Source of the DNA: Nonomuraea endophytica
GTDB taxonomy: Bacteria > Actinomycetota > Actinomycetes > Streptosporangiales > Streptosporangiaceae
Assembly (NCBI RefSeq): GCF_014203235.1
Contig: NZ_JACHIN010000004.1
Coordinates: 124,001-188,000 of the forward strand
Length of the DNA stretch: 64,000 bases
Direction: 5' to 3'
Below the pieces are notes generated by a model that was not told where the DNA came from, did no database searches, and worked only from the letters and a program-made list of their open reading frames with translations. The position numbers were made by a program, and so were the translations under genes. This document shows, in pieces, positions 47,788-56,691 of this stretch. Position 1 is the stretch's first letter; every line of letters begins with the position of its first letter.

Positions 47788-48927
47788 CTAGAGGACGGCG
47801 TCGAGCAGGAGCGCTCCACCGCCGAGCAGCGCCGCGTCCTGGCCCGCGCGGGCCGGGGCGATCTCCAGTTCACGGGTGGCCAGCGGCAGGCAGCGCTCGT
47901 AGACGGCGGCCCTGATCGAGGCGATGAGCGGCTCGGCCGCGGCCAGGCTGCCGCCGACGGCGATCACGTCGGGGTTGAAGAAGTTGACCAGGACGGTGAG
48001 CACCTCGCCGATCATGCGCCCGGCGGTGCGGACGAGGCTGGTGGCCTCGGGCACCGCGTCGTCCACCAGGCCGACGATGTCGGCGGGCCGTTCGATGGTG
48101 ATGCCCGCCTCGGCGAGGGCCGCCTGGAGCGCGGCGCCGCTGGCGTAGGCCTCCAGGCAGTCGCGGTGGCCGCAGGCGCAGACGATCGAGGAGTCGGTGC
48201 GGACCCTGACGTGGCTGATGTCGCCGGCGGCGCCCCTGCCCCGGTGCAGGCGGCCGTTGACGACGACGCCGCAGCCGATGCCGGTCCCGGCCTTGAGGAC
48301 CATGAGGTTGTCGGCGCCCGGCCAGGAGCGCGCCTCGCCGACGGCCATGAGGTTGGCGTCGTTCTCGACCAGGACGGGCAGGTCGTAGCGGGCGCGCAGG
48401 TGGTCGGCGACGGGGAAGTTGTTCCAGCCGGGCATCCGGGAGGGGCCGACCACGCGTCCGGTGGCGGGGTCGACGGGGCCGGGGATGCCGGTGCCGACGC
48501 CGCGCAGCGGGACTCCCGGCGGCGCGTGCGTCTCCAGCAGGTCGTCGAAGGCGTCGGCCAGCCAGTCGAGGACCGCTTCCGGCCCAGCTGTTATGTCGGC
48601 TTCACGCTCCTGTACGGCCAGCGGCGTGCCGCTGAGGTCGAGCAGGCCGAGCCGTACGTGATGGGCGCCGAGGTCGGCGACGGTGAGGACGCCCGCGCTC
48701 GGCGACAGCCTGAGCCGGCGGGGCCGGCGGCCGCCCCGCGAGGTGCCCGAGCCCTCCTCTACGAGCAGCCCGGCGTCGCGCAGCTCCTCCACGCGCAGCG
48801 ACACGCTGGAGGCCGCGAGGCCCGACAGGCGCGCGAGTTCCGCGCGCGATTCGGCCTGCCCGGTGGCGACGAGCCGCAGCAGGTCCCCCTGCGCCCCCGT
48901 CACCGGCAGTCGCTCTTTGCCAGACAT
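47788..48927 (-). CDS. ROK-family transcriptional regulator
   Basis: A 379-residue NagC/XylR-type ROK regulator. An N-terminal winged helix (LLRLVATGQAESRAELARLS, GLAASSVSLRVEELRDAGLL) precedes the sugar-kinase-like ROK domain with GIGCGVVVNGRLHRGRGAAG and the zinc motif CACGHRDCLEAY. Such proteins usually respond to a sugar. Here the divergent operon is an amino-acid ABC transporter with asparaginase, so the ligand may be amino-acid or amino-sugar related. A perfect palindrome lies in the gap near the ABC gene. Confidence 0.87.
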   Translation of the reverse strand: MSGKERLPVTGAQGDLLRLVATGQAESRAELARLSGLAASSVSLRVEELRDAGLLVEEGSGTSRGGRRPRRLRLSPSAGVLTVADLGAHHVRLGLLDLSGTPLAVQEREADITAGPEAVLDWLADAFDDLLETHAPPGVPLRGVGTGIPGPVDPATGRVVGPSRMPGWNNFPVADHLRARYDLPVLVENDANLMAVGEARSWPGADNLMVLKAGTGIGCGVVVNGRLHRGRGAAGDISHVRVRTDSSIVCACGHRDCLEAYASGAALQAALAEAGITIERPADIVGLVDDAVPEATSLVRTAGRMIGEVLTVLVNFFNPDVIAVGGSLAAAEPLIASIRAAVYERCLPLATRELEIAPARAGQDAALLGGGALLLDAVL

Positions 48928-48968
48928 GTGGAGATGAATACCACGATTGGGCTTTGTTCGACAACGTG

Positions 48969-49021
48969 TTGACTTCGCATGAAATCATCTATTACGGTCC
49001 GCTCTATCTTCGATATCGAAG
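48969..49021 (+). promoter_or_regulatory. Promoter and palindromic operator before the ABC/asparaginase operon
   Basis: A TTGACT box (48969) and TATTAC (48990) form a possible sigma-A promoter with a 15-base spacer. The perfect palindrome CTTCGATATCGAAG at 49008-49021 follows, ending 13 bases before the first ATG and touching the ribosome site. It is a good candidate for the ROK repressor site. Confidence 0.55.
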
Positions 49022-49034
49022 GAAGTAGAGCTGG

Positions 49035-49763
49035 ATGATTCGGGCAAGAGGGCTGAACAAGTGGTTCGGCGAGCACCACGTGCTGCGGGACGTCGACCTC
49101 GACGTCGCGCGGGGCGAGGTCGTCGTGGTGGTCGGCCCGTCCGGGTCCGGCAAGTCCACGCTGTGCCGCTGCCTCAACCGGCTGGAGACCGTCCAGCGGG
49201 GCGAGGTCGTCATCGACGGCGTGCCCGCGCCTCTGGAGGGCCGCGAGCTGGCGAAGCTGCGGGCCGACGTGGGGATGGTGTTCCAGTCCTTCAACCTCTT
49301 TCAGCATATGAGCGTGCTGGACAACGTCGTGCTCGCTCCGGTGAAGGTGCGCGGCGCCAGCCGTACCGACGCCGAGAAGAGCGCGCGTGAGCTGCTGGAG
49401 CGCGTCGGCATCGGCGCGCAGGCGGACAAGCTGCCCGCCCAGCTGTCCGGCGGCCAGCAGCAGCGCGCGGCCATCGCCCGCGCGCTGGCCATGACGCCCA
49501 AGGTCATGCTCTTCGACGAGCCCACCTCGGCGCTCGACCCCGAGATGGTCGGCGAGGTGCTCGACGTCATGACCGGGCTGGCGGCCGACGGCATGACCAT
49601 GGTCGTGGTCACCCACGAGATGGGCTTCGCGCGCAAGGCCGCCGACCGTGTGGTCTTCATGGCCGACGGCCAGATCGTCGAACAGGGCGCTCCCGCGGCG
49701 TTCTTCGACTCCCCGCAGACGGACCGGGCCAGGGACTTCCTGGCCAAAGTACTGACTCACTAA
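49035..49763 (+). CDS. Polar amino-acid ABC transporter, ATPase
   Basis: A 242-residue ATPase of the GlnQ/HisP type: Walker [17 protein letters not shown] near residues 34-49, Q loop [13 protein letters not shown], signature [15 protein letters not shown], Walker [17 protein letters not shown], and the H loop VVTHEMGFA. It powers uptake of a polar amino acid. It is the first gene of a five-gene operon (ATPase, binding protein, two permeases, asparaginase). Confidence 0.93.
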   Translation: MIRARGLNKWFGEHHVLRDVDLDVARGEVVVVVGPSGSGKSTLCRCLNRLETVQRGEVVIDGVPAPLEGRELAKLRADVGMVFQSFNLFQHMSVLDNVVLAPVKVRGASRTDAEKSARELLERVGIGAQADKLPAQLSGGQQQRAAIARALAMTPKVMLFDEPTSALDPEMVGEVLDVMTGLAADGMTMVVVTHEMGFARKAADRVVFMADGQIVEQGAPAAFFDSPQTDRARDFLAKVLTH

Positions 49764-49780
49764 CGCAAGGGATGGTGTCC

Positions 49781-50698
49781 ATGAGAAAGATGGTCGCTGT
49801 CGTCGCCGTGTCGCTGCTCGGCCTGGCCGCGTGTTCCAGCACCGGCGGCGGCTCGAACCCAGCAGTGCCCGGGGACGCCAAGCCCGCCGCGAGCGGCCTG
49901 CTGGCGAAGGCGCCCGTCGCCGACGCCGCGGCCATCGTGCCCGGCTCGACGATGGAGAAGATCAAGCAGCGCGGCGAGCTGCTCGTCGGCGGTTCCCTCG
50001 ACGCGCCGCTGCTGTCGCAGCAGAACCCGGTCAGCGGCGAGGTCGAGGGCTTCGACGCCTCGATGGGCAAGGCGCTGGCCAAGTACATCATCGGCGAGCC
50101 CAAGGTGAAGATCGTCAACTCGGCGTCGGAGACGCGTGAGGCGCTGATCGGCAACGGCACCGTGGACGTGGTCTTCCAGACGTACACGATCACGCCGGAG
50201 CGGGCCAAGCAGGTCGCCTTCGCCGGGCCGTACTACACCTCCGGGCTGTCGATCGCGGTCAAGAAGGGCACCACCGGCATCGCCAAGCCCGAGGACCTCA
50301 ACGGCAAGAAGGTCATCGCGGGCGCCAACACCCCGGCCATCGCGGCCATCAAGAAGCTGGCGCCGCAGGCCGAGATCATCACCTTCGGCTCCGACCCCGA
50401 GTGCATGCAGGCGCTCAAGCAGGACCGCGGCGTCGCCTACGTCCAGGACGAGACCCTGCTGGCGGCCAACGCGCAGAAGGACCCGACCGTCCAGGTGATC
50501 GGCAACCCGTTCACCGAGGACCCTTACGGCATCGGGCTCAAGCACGGCGACGAGCAGTTCAAGAAGTTCGTCAACGACTGGCTGAAGAAGATGCAGGACG
50601 CCGGGGTCTGGCAGCAGGCGTGGAAGGACTCCCTCGGCACCGTCGTCAAGGGTGAGGCCCCCGCGCCGCCGGCGATCGGCTCGGTGCCGGGTTCCTGA
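49781..50698 (+). CDS. Amino-acid ABC transporter, binding lipoprotein
   Basis: A 305-residue substrate-binding protein of family 3. A lipobox leader (MVAVVAVSLLGLAAC) is followed by IKQRGELLVGGSLDAPLLSQ, EVEGFDASMGKALAKYIIGE, TREALIGNGTVDVVFQTYTI, TPERAKQVAFAGPYYTSGLS and EDLNGKKVIAGANTPAIAAI. This class binds glutamate, glutamine, aspartate or similar amino acids. The ATG at 49781 has AAGGGA eight bases upstream. The stop shares one base with the start of the next permease. Confidence 0.92.
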   Translation: MRKMVAVVAVSLLGLAACSSTGGGSNPAVPGDAKPAASGLLAKAPVADAAAIVPGSTMEKIKQRGELLVGGSLDAPLLSQQNPVSGEVEGFDASMGKALAKYIIGEPKVKIVNSASETREALIGNGTVDVVFQTYTITPERAKQVAFAGPYYTSGLSIAVKKGTTGIAKPEDLNGKKVIAGANTPAIAAIKKLAPQAEIITFGSDPECMQALKQDRGVAYVQDETLLAANAQKDPTVQVIGNPFTEDPYGIGLKHGDEQFKKFVNDWLKKMQDAGVWQQAWKDSLGTVVKGEAPAPPAIGSVPGS

Positions 50699-51342
50699 TG
50701 TCCGTCCTCCTGGACCACCTGCCGGAGTTGTGGCAGGGCCTCCTCGTGACGCTCCAGCTCACCGTCGCGTCGTTCGTCGGCGCGGCGGTGCTCGGGGTGC
50801 TGGTCACGGCGATGCGGGTGAGTCCGGTTCCCGTGTTGCGGGCGCTGGGCACCGCCTACGTCGAGACATTTCAGAATCTGCCGTTGCTTGTGTTGCTTGT
50901 CCTGGTCTTCTTCGGCCTGCCGGAGATCGGGATCAAGGGACCGCCGATGGCGACCGCGATCGTGGTGATCGCCGTCTACCAGGCCGCGTACATGGCCGAG
51001 GCGCTGCGTTCCGGCGTCAACTCCGTGTCCAAGGGCCAGGCTGAGGCCGCGCGGGCACTCGGGCTGACCTTCGGCCAGTCACTGCGGCTGGTCATCCTGC
51101 CCCAGGCGCTGCGCACGGTCGTGCAGCCGCTGGGCAACCTCACCATCCAGCTCATCATGTCCACCGCGCTGGCCGGCGCGATCAGCGTCGTCGACCTGAC
51201 CGAGGCGGCCAAGCGGGTCAACCTCCAGGAGGCCCAGCCCATCGCGATCTTCGTGGGCTCCGGCCTCGCCTACGCCGCCATCGCCGCGGCGGTCGGCTAC
51301 GTCACCGGACGGCTGGAGCGGCGGCTGGTGATCATGCGATGA
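50698..51342 (+). CDS. Amino-acid ABC transporter, permease 1
   Basis: A 214-residue permease of the HisM/GluC type. About five membrane helices surround the EAA loop QAEAARALGLTFGQSLRLVI near residue 102. It begins YVETFQNLPLLVLLVLVFFG as is usual for polar amino-acid permeases. It overlaps the second permease by four bases, so the two form a heterodimer made from one transcript. Confidence 0.93.
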   Translation: MSVLLDHLPELWQGLLVTLQLTVASFVGAAVLGVLVTAMRVSPVPVLRALGTAYVETFQNLPLLVLLVLVFFGLPEIGIKGPPMATAIVVIAVYQAAYMAEALRSGVNSVSKGQAEAARALGLTFGQSLRLVILPQALRTVVQPLGNLTIQLIMSTALAGAISVVDLTEAAKRVNLQEAQPIAIFVGSGLAYAAIAAAVGYVTGRLERRLVIMR

Positions 51343-52136
51343 GCACCGTGCTGTTCGACGAGCCGGGACCGCGCGCCAAGCGCCGGATCCGGATCGCCAC
51401 CGTGCTCGGCGTGCTGGCCACGCTGGCGCTGGCCGCCCTGGCCGTGCGTCAGTTCGCCGCCAACGGGCAACTCGCGGCCGAACGCTGGCAGCCGTACGCC
51501 ACCTGGCCCATGTGGCGGTACCTGCTCGACGGCCTGTGGTCGACGGCGCTCTCCGCCGTCGTCGCGGCGGCCCTGTCGATGGCGCTGGGCCTGCTGCTCG
51601 CGCTCGGCAGGCTGTCATCCAAGCGCTGGCTGCGCGGGCCCGCCACCGTCTACATCGAGGTCGTGCGGACCATCCCCGCGCTGCTCCTCGTCTACGTCGT
51701 GCTGTTCGCGCTGCCCAAGTACGGGCTGGACCTGCCGTTGTTCTGGAAGCTCGTGGTCCCGCTCACGGTCTCCAACGCCGCCGCGTTCGCCGAGATCTTC
51801 CGCGCCGGCATCCTGTCCATCGAACGCGGCCAGACCGAGGCGGGCCTGGCCGTCGGCCTCACCCGCGGCCAGACGCTGCGGATGATCGTGCTGCCCCAGG
51901 CGGCCCGCCGCGTCCTGCCGTCGATCGTCAGCCAGTCCGTCGGCCTGCTGAAGGACACCTCGCTCGGCTTCATCGTCAGCTACGGCGAGCTGTTCTACTC
52001 GGGCAAGGTCCTCGTGGCCTACAACGGGCTGCTCATCCAGACGTACATCGTGATCGCGCTCATCTACCTCGTGGTCAACGCCTCCCTGTCCAAGCTCGCC
52101 AGAGTCCTGGAGCGAAGGAGTTCCGCACGTGCCTGA
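51339..52136 (+). CDS. Amino-acid ABC transporter, permease 2
   Basis: A 265-residue permease with an extra N-terminal helix (IRIATVLGVLATLALAALAV). The GluD-like core contains YIEVVRTIPALLLVYVVLFA and the EAA loop QTEAGLAVGLTRGQTLRMIV. It pairs with the preceding permease. Its stop overlaps the asparaginase start by eight bases. Confidence 0.93.
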   Translation: MSTVLFDEPGPRAKRRIRIATVLGVLATLALAALAVRQFAANGQLAAERWQPYATWPMWRYLLDGLWSTALSAVVAAALSMALGLLLALGRLSSKRWLRGPATVYIEVVRTIPALLLVYVVLFALPKYGLDLPLFWKLVVPLTVSNAAAFAEIFRAGILSIERGQTEAGLAVGLTRGQTLRMIVLPQAARRVLPSIVSQSVGLLKDTSLGFIVSYGELFYSGKVLVAYNGLLIQTYIVIALIYLVVNASLSKLARVLERRSSARA

Positions 52137-53070
52137 TTTCCCCGCACTCGCCAAGGTCGTCCGCTCCGGCTTCGTGGAAAGCGTCCACTACGGCAGCGCC
52201 GTCGGCCTCGGCCCCGACGGCCGTCCCGAGGTCGTGCTCGGGCCGGTGGAGGCGCCGGTGCTGCCGCGGTCGTCGGCGAAGCCGTTCCAGGCGCTGGCCT
52301 GCCTGACCTCCGGCGCGGCCCTGCCGGGCGCGCGCCTGGCGATCGCCGCGGGCAGCCACACCGGCGAGGACTTCCACGTACGGCTCGTCGAAGAGCTCCT
52401 TGAGGAGTACGGCCTGCGCCCCGCCGACCTGCTCTGCCCCGAGGACTGGCCGGAGGACGAGGCGACCCGGCTGCGCCTGATCCGCGAGGGCGGCGCCAAG
52501 ACCCGCGGGCGCATGAACTGCTCGGGCAAGCACGCCGCCATGCTGGCCGCCTCCGTGGCCAACGGCTGGGACCCCGCCTCCTACCTCTCCCCCGGCCACC
52601 CGCTCCAGCTCGCGGTCCGCGCCGCGGTCGAGGAGTTGTCCGGGGAGAAGGCCACGGCGGTGGCCGTGGACGGGTGCGGGGCGCCGCTGTTCGGCATGTC
52701 GCTGGCCGGGCTGGCCCGCGCGGTGCGGGCGCTGGTCCTGGCCGCGCCCGGCACCGCGCCCCGGCAGGTGGCCGACGCGATGCGCGACCATCCCGAGTAC
52801 GTGGGCGGGACCGGGCACCAGAACACCGACCTGATGCGCGCGCTGCCCGGAGCGGTGGTGAAGGGTGGCGCCGAGGGCGTCCTGGTCGCGGCGCTCGCGT
52901 CGGGGCACACGGCGGCCGTCAAGGTCATCGACGGCAGCCCGCGGGCCACGTCGGCGATCGCCGTGTCGGTGCTGGCTCGGATGGGCTGTGACGTGTCAGG
53001 GGCGGAGTCCTTCACCCGGATCCCGGTCTTCGGCGGCGGAAAGCCGGTCGGCGAGATCCACGCCCTCTGA
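52129..53070 (+). CDS. Asparaginase (Rhizobium etli/PF06089 type)
   Basis: A 313-residue asparaginase of the thermolabile R. etli type, unrelated in fold to the common bacterial enzyme. Motifs: LPRSSAKPFQALACL with the catalytic serine-lysine pair, RMNCSGKHAAMLAA, AVDGCGAPLFGM and GGTGHQNTDLM. It splits asparagine to aspartate and ammonia. Its position after the ABC genes suggests that the imported amino acid is asparagine. GTG start within the permease end. Confidence 0.9.
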   Translation: MPDFPALAKVVRSGFVESVHYGSAVGLGPDGRPEVVLGPVEAPVLPRSSAKPFQALACLTSGAALPGARLAIAAGSHTGEDFHVRLVEELLEEYGLRPADLLCPEDWPEDEATRLRLIREGGAKTRGRMNCSGKHAAMLAASVANGWDPASYLSPGHPLQLAVRAAVEELSGEKATAVAVDGCGAPLFGMSLAGLARAVRALVLAAPGTAPRQVADAMRDHPEYVGGTGHQNTDLMRALPGAVVKGGAEGVLVAALASGHTAAVKVIDGSPRATSAIAVSVLARMGCDVSGAESFTRIPVFGGGKPVGEIHAL

Positions 53071-53080
53071 CCCGCCCCGC

Positions 53081-53899
53081 TCAGGCACGACCGGCGCGGA
53101 GGGTCTCGTAGGCCTCTTCGGCCGTGGTCTCCGAGCCCAGGCGGTGGCCGGTAAGGTTGCCGTGGTCGTCGCTGGAGCCGGTCACCACCAGTCCGAGGTC
53201 GGCGGCGAGGCCGCGCAGGTGTGCGCGGGCCTCGGCGTCGTGGTCCGGGTGGTCGGCCTCCACGCCGGCCAGCCCGGACCCGGCCAGCTCGGCGATCCAG
53301 GCGTCCGGCATCAGGAAGCCGCGTCTCGGGTGGGCCAGCACGGCCGTGCCTCCGGCGGCGCGGACCAGGGCCACCGCGCGGGCCGGGTCGGGGGCGTAGC
53401 GGGTCACGTGGGCCCGGCCGCCGGTGCCGATCCATTCGGCGGTGAAGGCGTCGGCGGGGGTGGCCACCGCGCCCAGCTCGGCCAGCACCCGCGCGATGTG
53501 CGGCCGCCCGACCACGCCCCCGCCCGCCACGGCCGTGACCATCTCCATCGTGATCGGCACGCCCAGCTCGGCCAGCCGCCCGACCATGGCCTCAGCCCGG
53601 CCGTCGCGCGCCTGCCTGATCAGCGCGCACTCGCGCACCAGCGCCTCGTCCGCGGGGTCGAACCAGTACGCCAGCAGGTGCACGCTGTGCCCGTCGCGGC
53701 GGCACGACATCTCCATGCCGGGCACCAGCCGCAGGCCCGCCTCCAGCGCGGCCCGCCCGGCCGCCGCGTGCCCGGCCGTGGTGTCGTGGTCGGTCAACGC
53801 CAGCACGTCCACTCCGGCCGCGCGCGCCCGCCGTACCACCTCGGCGGGCGGCGAGGTGCCGTCGGAGGCGTCACTGTGGCTGTGCAGATCGATGCGCAT
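53081..53899 (-). CDS. PHP-domain phosphoesterase
   Basis: A 272-residue PHP protein. Metal-ligand motifs are RIDLHSHSDASDGT at the start, LALTDHDTTAGHAAA, EMSCRRDGHSVHLLAYWFD, and VTGSSDDHGN near the end. It resembles the trimetal 3',5'-nucleoside bisphosphate or RNA-end phosphatases (RNase AM/YciV family). The start at 53899 is taken because the first HxH lies right after it; a longer frame upstream has no family support. Confidence 0.82.
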   Translation of the reverse strand: MRIDLHSHSDASDGTSPPAEVVRRARAAGVDVLALTDHDTTAGHAAAGRAALEAGLRLVPGMEMSCRRDGHSVHLLAYWFDPADEALVRECALIRQARDGRAEAMVGRLAELGVPITMEMVTAVAGGGVVGRPHIARVLAELGAVATPADAFTAEWIGTGGRAHVTRYAPDPARAVALVRAAGGTAVLAHPRRGFLMPDAWIAELAGSGLAGVEADHPDHDAEARAHLRGLAADLGLVVTGSSDDHGNLTGHRLGSETTAEEAYETLRAGRA

Positions 53900-53985
53900 G
53901 CCCTGATTCTGGCGGACGGGAATAAGGGGCTGGCCATGGACGCTCAACGGCAGTAGAGTTGAATGTTCAATAGTCAAGGTTGGTG

Positions 53986-55068
53986 ATGAAAGTGCAGTTC
54001 GGCATCTTCAGTGTGGGCGACGTGACGACCGACCCGACGGACGGCCGGACTCCCACCGAGCACGAGCGCATCAAGGCGATGGTCGCGATCGCGCTGAAGG
54101 CGGAGGAGGCCGGGCTCGACGTCTTCGCGACGGGCGAGCACCACAACCCGCCGTTCGTGCCCTCCTCCCCCACGACCATGCTCGGCTACATCGCCGCGCG
54201 GACCTCGCGGCTGATCCTCTCGACGGCGACCACGCTGATCACCACCAACGACCCGGTGAAGATCGCCGAAGACTACGCCATGCTGCAGCACCTGGCCGAC
54301 GGCAGGGTGGACCTCATGATGGGGCGCGGCAACACCGGCCCGGTCTATCCGTGGTTCGGCCAGGACATCCGGCAGGGCGTGCCGCTCGCGATCGAGAACT
54401 ACGCCCTGCTCCACAAGCTCTGGCGCGAGGACGTCGTGGACTGGAAGGGCCGTTTCCGCACCCCGCTCCAGGGCTTCACCTCCACGCCGCGCCCGCTGGA
54501 CGGCGTCCCGCCGTTCGTCTGGCACGGCTCCATCCGCACCCCGGAGATCGCCGAGCAGGCCGCGTTCTACGGCGACGGCTTCTTCGCCAACAACATCTTC
54601 TGGCCGAAGGAGCACTTCCAGCGCCTCATCGAGCTCTACCGGGAGCGCTACGCCCATTACGGCCACGGCACGCCGGAACAGGCGATCGTCGGGCTCGGCG
54701 GGCAGGTGTTCATGCGGGCCAAGTCACAGGACGCCGTCCGCGAGTTCCGCCCCTACTTCGACAACGCCCCCGTCTACGGCCACGGCCCCTCCCTGGAGGA
54801 CTTCACCGCCGAGACGCCGCTGACCGTCGGCAGCCCGCAGGAGGTCATCGACAAGACGCTGACCTTCCGCGACTCGTTCGGCGACTACCAGCGCCAGCTG
54901 TTCCTCATGGACCACGCGGGCCTGCCGCTGAAGACCGTGCTGGAGCAGATCGACATCCTCGGCGAGGAGGTCGTGCCCGTGCTGCGCAAGGAGTTCGCGA
55001 TCGGCCGGCCCGCGAACGTGCCCGACGCGCCCACCCACCTGTCCCGGCTTGGAGAGAAGAACTCATGA
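53986..55068 (+). CDS. LLM-class flavin oxidoreductase, CE1758 type
   Basis: A 360-residue luciferase-like monooxygenase. It begins KVQFGIFSVGDVTTDPTDGR and continues FATGEHHNPPFVPSSPTTML, AEDYAMLQHLADGRVDLMMG and GRGNTGPVYPWFGQDI. This subgroup (TIGR04036) lies next to a CE1759-type FMN reductase, as here, with a four-base overlap, so the pair is a two-component monooxygenase. The ATG at 53986 has AAGG upstream. Substrate unknown. Confidence 0.87.
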   Translation: MKVQFGIFSVGDVTTDPTDGRTPTEHERIKAMVAIALKAEEAGLDVFATGEHHNPPFVPSSPTTMLGYIAARTSRLILSTATTLITTNDPVKIAEDYAMLQHLADGRVDLMMGRGNTGPVYPWFGQDIRQGVPLAIENYALLHKLWREDVVDWKGRFRTPLQGFTSTPRPLDGVPPFVWHGSIRTPEIAEQAAFYGDGFFANNIFWPKEHFQRLIELYRERYAHYGHGTPEQAIVGLGGQVFMRAKSQDAVREFRPYFDNAPVYGHGPSLEDFTAETPLTVGSPQEVIDKTLTFRDSFGDYQRQLFLMDHAGLPLKTVLEQIDILGEEVVPVLRKEFAIGRPANVPDAPTHLSRLGEKNS

Positions 55069-55697
55069 AGCTCGTCGCCGTCTCGGCCGGACTCACCCAG
55101 CCGTCCTCGACCCGCCTGCTGACCGACCGGCTGGTGGAGGCCACCGTGCGCGCCGTGGGCGACGAGGTCAACGTCGAGGAGGTCAACGTCGGGGAGGTCA
55201 ACGTCGAGGAGGTCGAGGTCGAGGTCGTCGAGCTGCGCGACCTGGCCACCGACATCGCCAACAACTTCGTCACCGGCTTCGCCGGGCGGGCGTTGCGCGC
55301 CGCTCAGGAGGCGGTCACCTCGGCCGACGGCCTGATCGCGGTCACGCCGATCTTCACCGCCTCCTACAGCGGGCTTTTCAAGTCGTTCTTCGACGTCCTG
55401 GACCCCGAGTCGCTGGAGGCCAAGCCGACGCTGATCGCGGCCACGGGCGGCACGCCCCGGCACTCGCTGGCGCTGGAGCACGCGTTGCGGCCGATGTTCG
55501 CCTACCTGCACGCGGTCGTCGCCCCGACCGCCGTCTACGCGGCGGCCGAGGACTGGGGCAACGACGACGGCCTGCCCGACCGCGTCCGGCGCGCGGCCAC
55601 GGAGCTGGCCGGCCTCATGCGCCACCGGGCTCCGGCGCGGGAGGAGCGCCTCGTGCCCTTCGCCGAGCAACTCGCCGCCCTCACCCGGGAGCCCTGA
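55065..55697 (+). CDS. FMN reductase, CE1759 type
   Basis: A 210-residue NAD(P)H-dependent FMN reductase. KLVAVSAGLTQPSSTRLLTD at the start, ADGLIAVTPIFTASYSGLFK for flavin binding and LIAATGGTPRHSLALEHALR are typical. It supplies reduced FMN to the LLM oxygenase before it. Residues about 33-54 hold a repeated EVNVEEVNVGEVNVEE segment made by a 15-bp tandem repeat, an unusual insertion for the family. Confidence 0.87.
   Translation: MKLVAVSAGLTQPSSTRLLTDRLVEATVRAVGDEVNVEEVNVGEVNVEEVEVEVVELRDLATDIANNFVTGFAGRALRAAQEAVTSADGLIAVTPIFTASYSGLFKSFFDVLDPESLEAKPTLIAATGGTPRHSLALEHALRPMFAYLHAVVAPTAVYAAAEDWGNDDGLPDRVRRAATELAGLMRHRAPAREERLVPFAEQLAALTREP
55164..55226 (+). repeat. 15-bp in-frame tandem repeat
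   Basis: GAGGTCAACGTCGAG occurs at 55164-55178, 55179-55193 (one change) and 55194-55208, then decays into GAGGTC units. It is inside the FMN reductase gene and keeps the frame. Confidence 0.85.
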
Positions 55698-55745
55698 CCC
55701 CGTCGCCGTTCGCGGGTCCGGTACGGCGGCGCGAGCCGTACCGGG

Positions 55746-56654
55746 TCAGAGGTCTGAGGGTTTGACCAGGTTGTAGACGACGCGCGCCTGGTGGTCGGCG
55801 CCCCGCTGGTTGGGGTGGAAGGGGATGACCGGGCCGAGCGGGTCGGTGGACAGCGGGAGCAGGCCCTCGACCCACCGGACCCCGGGGCGGCGGCAGACGT
55901 CGTGGCCTCGGCTGGTGGTGTAGGTGTCGGCCAGGCGTACGCCGGTGGTCTTGGCCACGCGGGTCAGCATGGCGTTGAGCTCGCGGAGCTTGGCCGACAG
56001 CCAGTCCATGTCGAGGTCGGTGATCTGGACGTAGGGGTAGCAGCCGCCGACGTCGGGCAGGCCGGCGAGGTAGTCGACGAGGAGGATCTCGGCGCGGGGC
56101 GAGCGCTGCTTGATGCCGTTGACGGCCGCCACCACCTTGGGCTCCGTTGCACGGATATTTCCGGACATGCGGTCTACGCCGTCCACCACCCACCGCTTCT
56201 TGCACGGCGCCCCGAACGGCGCGGGCAGCGAGCCGCCCGGCAGCGTCAGCGTGGGCAGCAGGCTGATGCAGTCTCCGACGGCCGCGGCCAGTCCGGCGTC
56301 GTTGCCGCCGATCCCCAGCGTCACCAGGTCGGTCGTGGCGCTCAGCCGGTCGAACTGCGGCCGGTTCACCCCGTCGATCAGCCCCCTGATCCGGGTGACG
56401 TCGTGGGACCTGGTCATGTGGTCGGTGGTCGCCCCGGCGCAGGTCGCGTCCCGGAACGCGGTGACGCCGAGGGCGGCGGCGACCTGCTTGGGATAGTTCC
56501 TGGAGCTCTGCACGCAGCCGCTCGGCACGTGCTTGGTCGTGAGGTTGACGATGGAGACGTCGGCGCTCCACGAGTCGCCCAGCGCGACGTACTCGCGGAC
56601 ACCGGAGGCGGGCGCCGTGACCAGGCCCGCCACGAGGATCAGAGGTAGCAGCAC
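55746..56654 (-). CDS. Secreted SGNH/GDSL lipase-type hydrolase
   Basis: A 302-residue exported hydrolase. A short leader (LLPLILVAGLVTAPASG) precedes block I YVALGDSWSAD with the catalytic serine, GGND in LVTLGIGGNDAGL, and the HPNQRGADHQ end block with the catalytic histidine. Several cysteines fit the disulfides of the Streptomyces-type extracellular lipase. It hydrolyses esters, probably lipids. Confidence 0.87.
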   Translation of the reverse strand: MLLPLILVAGLVTAPASGVREYVALGDSWSADVSIVNLTTKHVPSGCVQSSRNYPKQVAAALGVTAFRDATCAGATTDHMTRSHDVTRIRGLIDGVNRPQFDRLSATTDLVTLGIGGNDAGLAAAVGDCISLLPTLTLPGGSLPAPFGAPCKKRWVVDGVDRMSGNIRATEPKVVAAVNGIKQRSPRAEILLVDYLAGLPDVGGCYPYVQITDLDMDWLSAKLRELNAMLTRVAKTTGVRLADTYTTSRGHDVCRRPGVRWVEGLLPLSTDPLGPVIPFHPNQRGADHQARVVYNLVKPSDL

Positions 56655-56691
56655 CCGCCCATTGTGACGGTCACCCTATGCGCCTGTCCGG

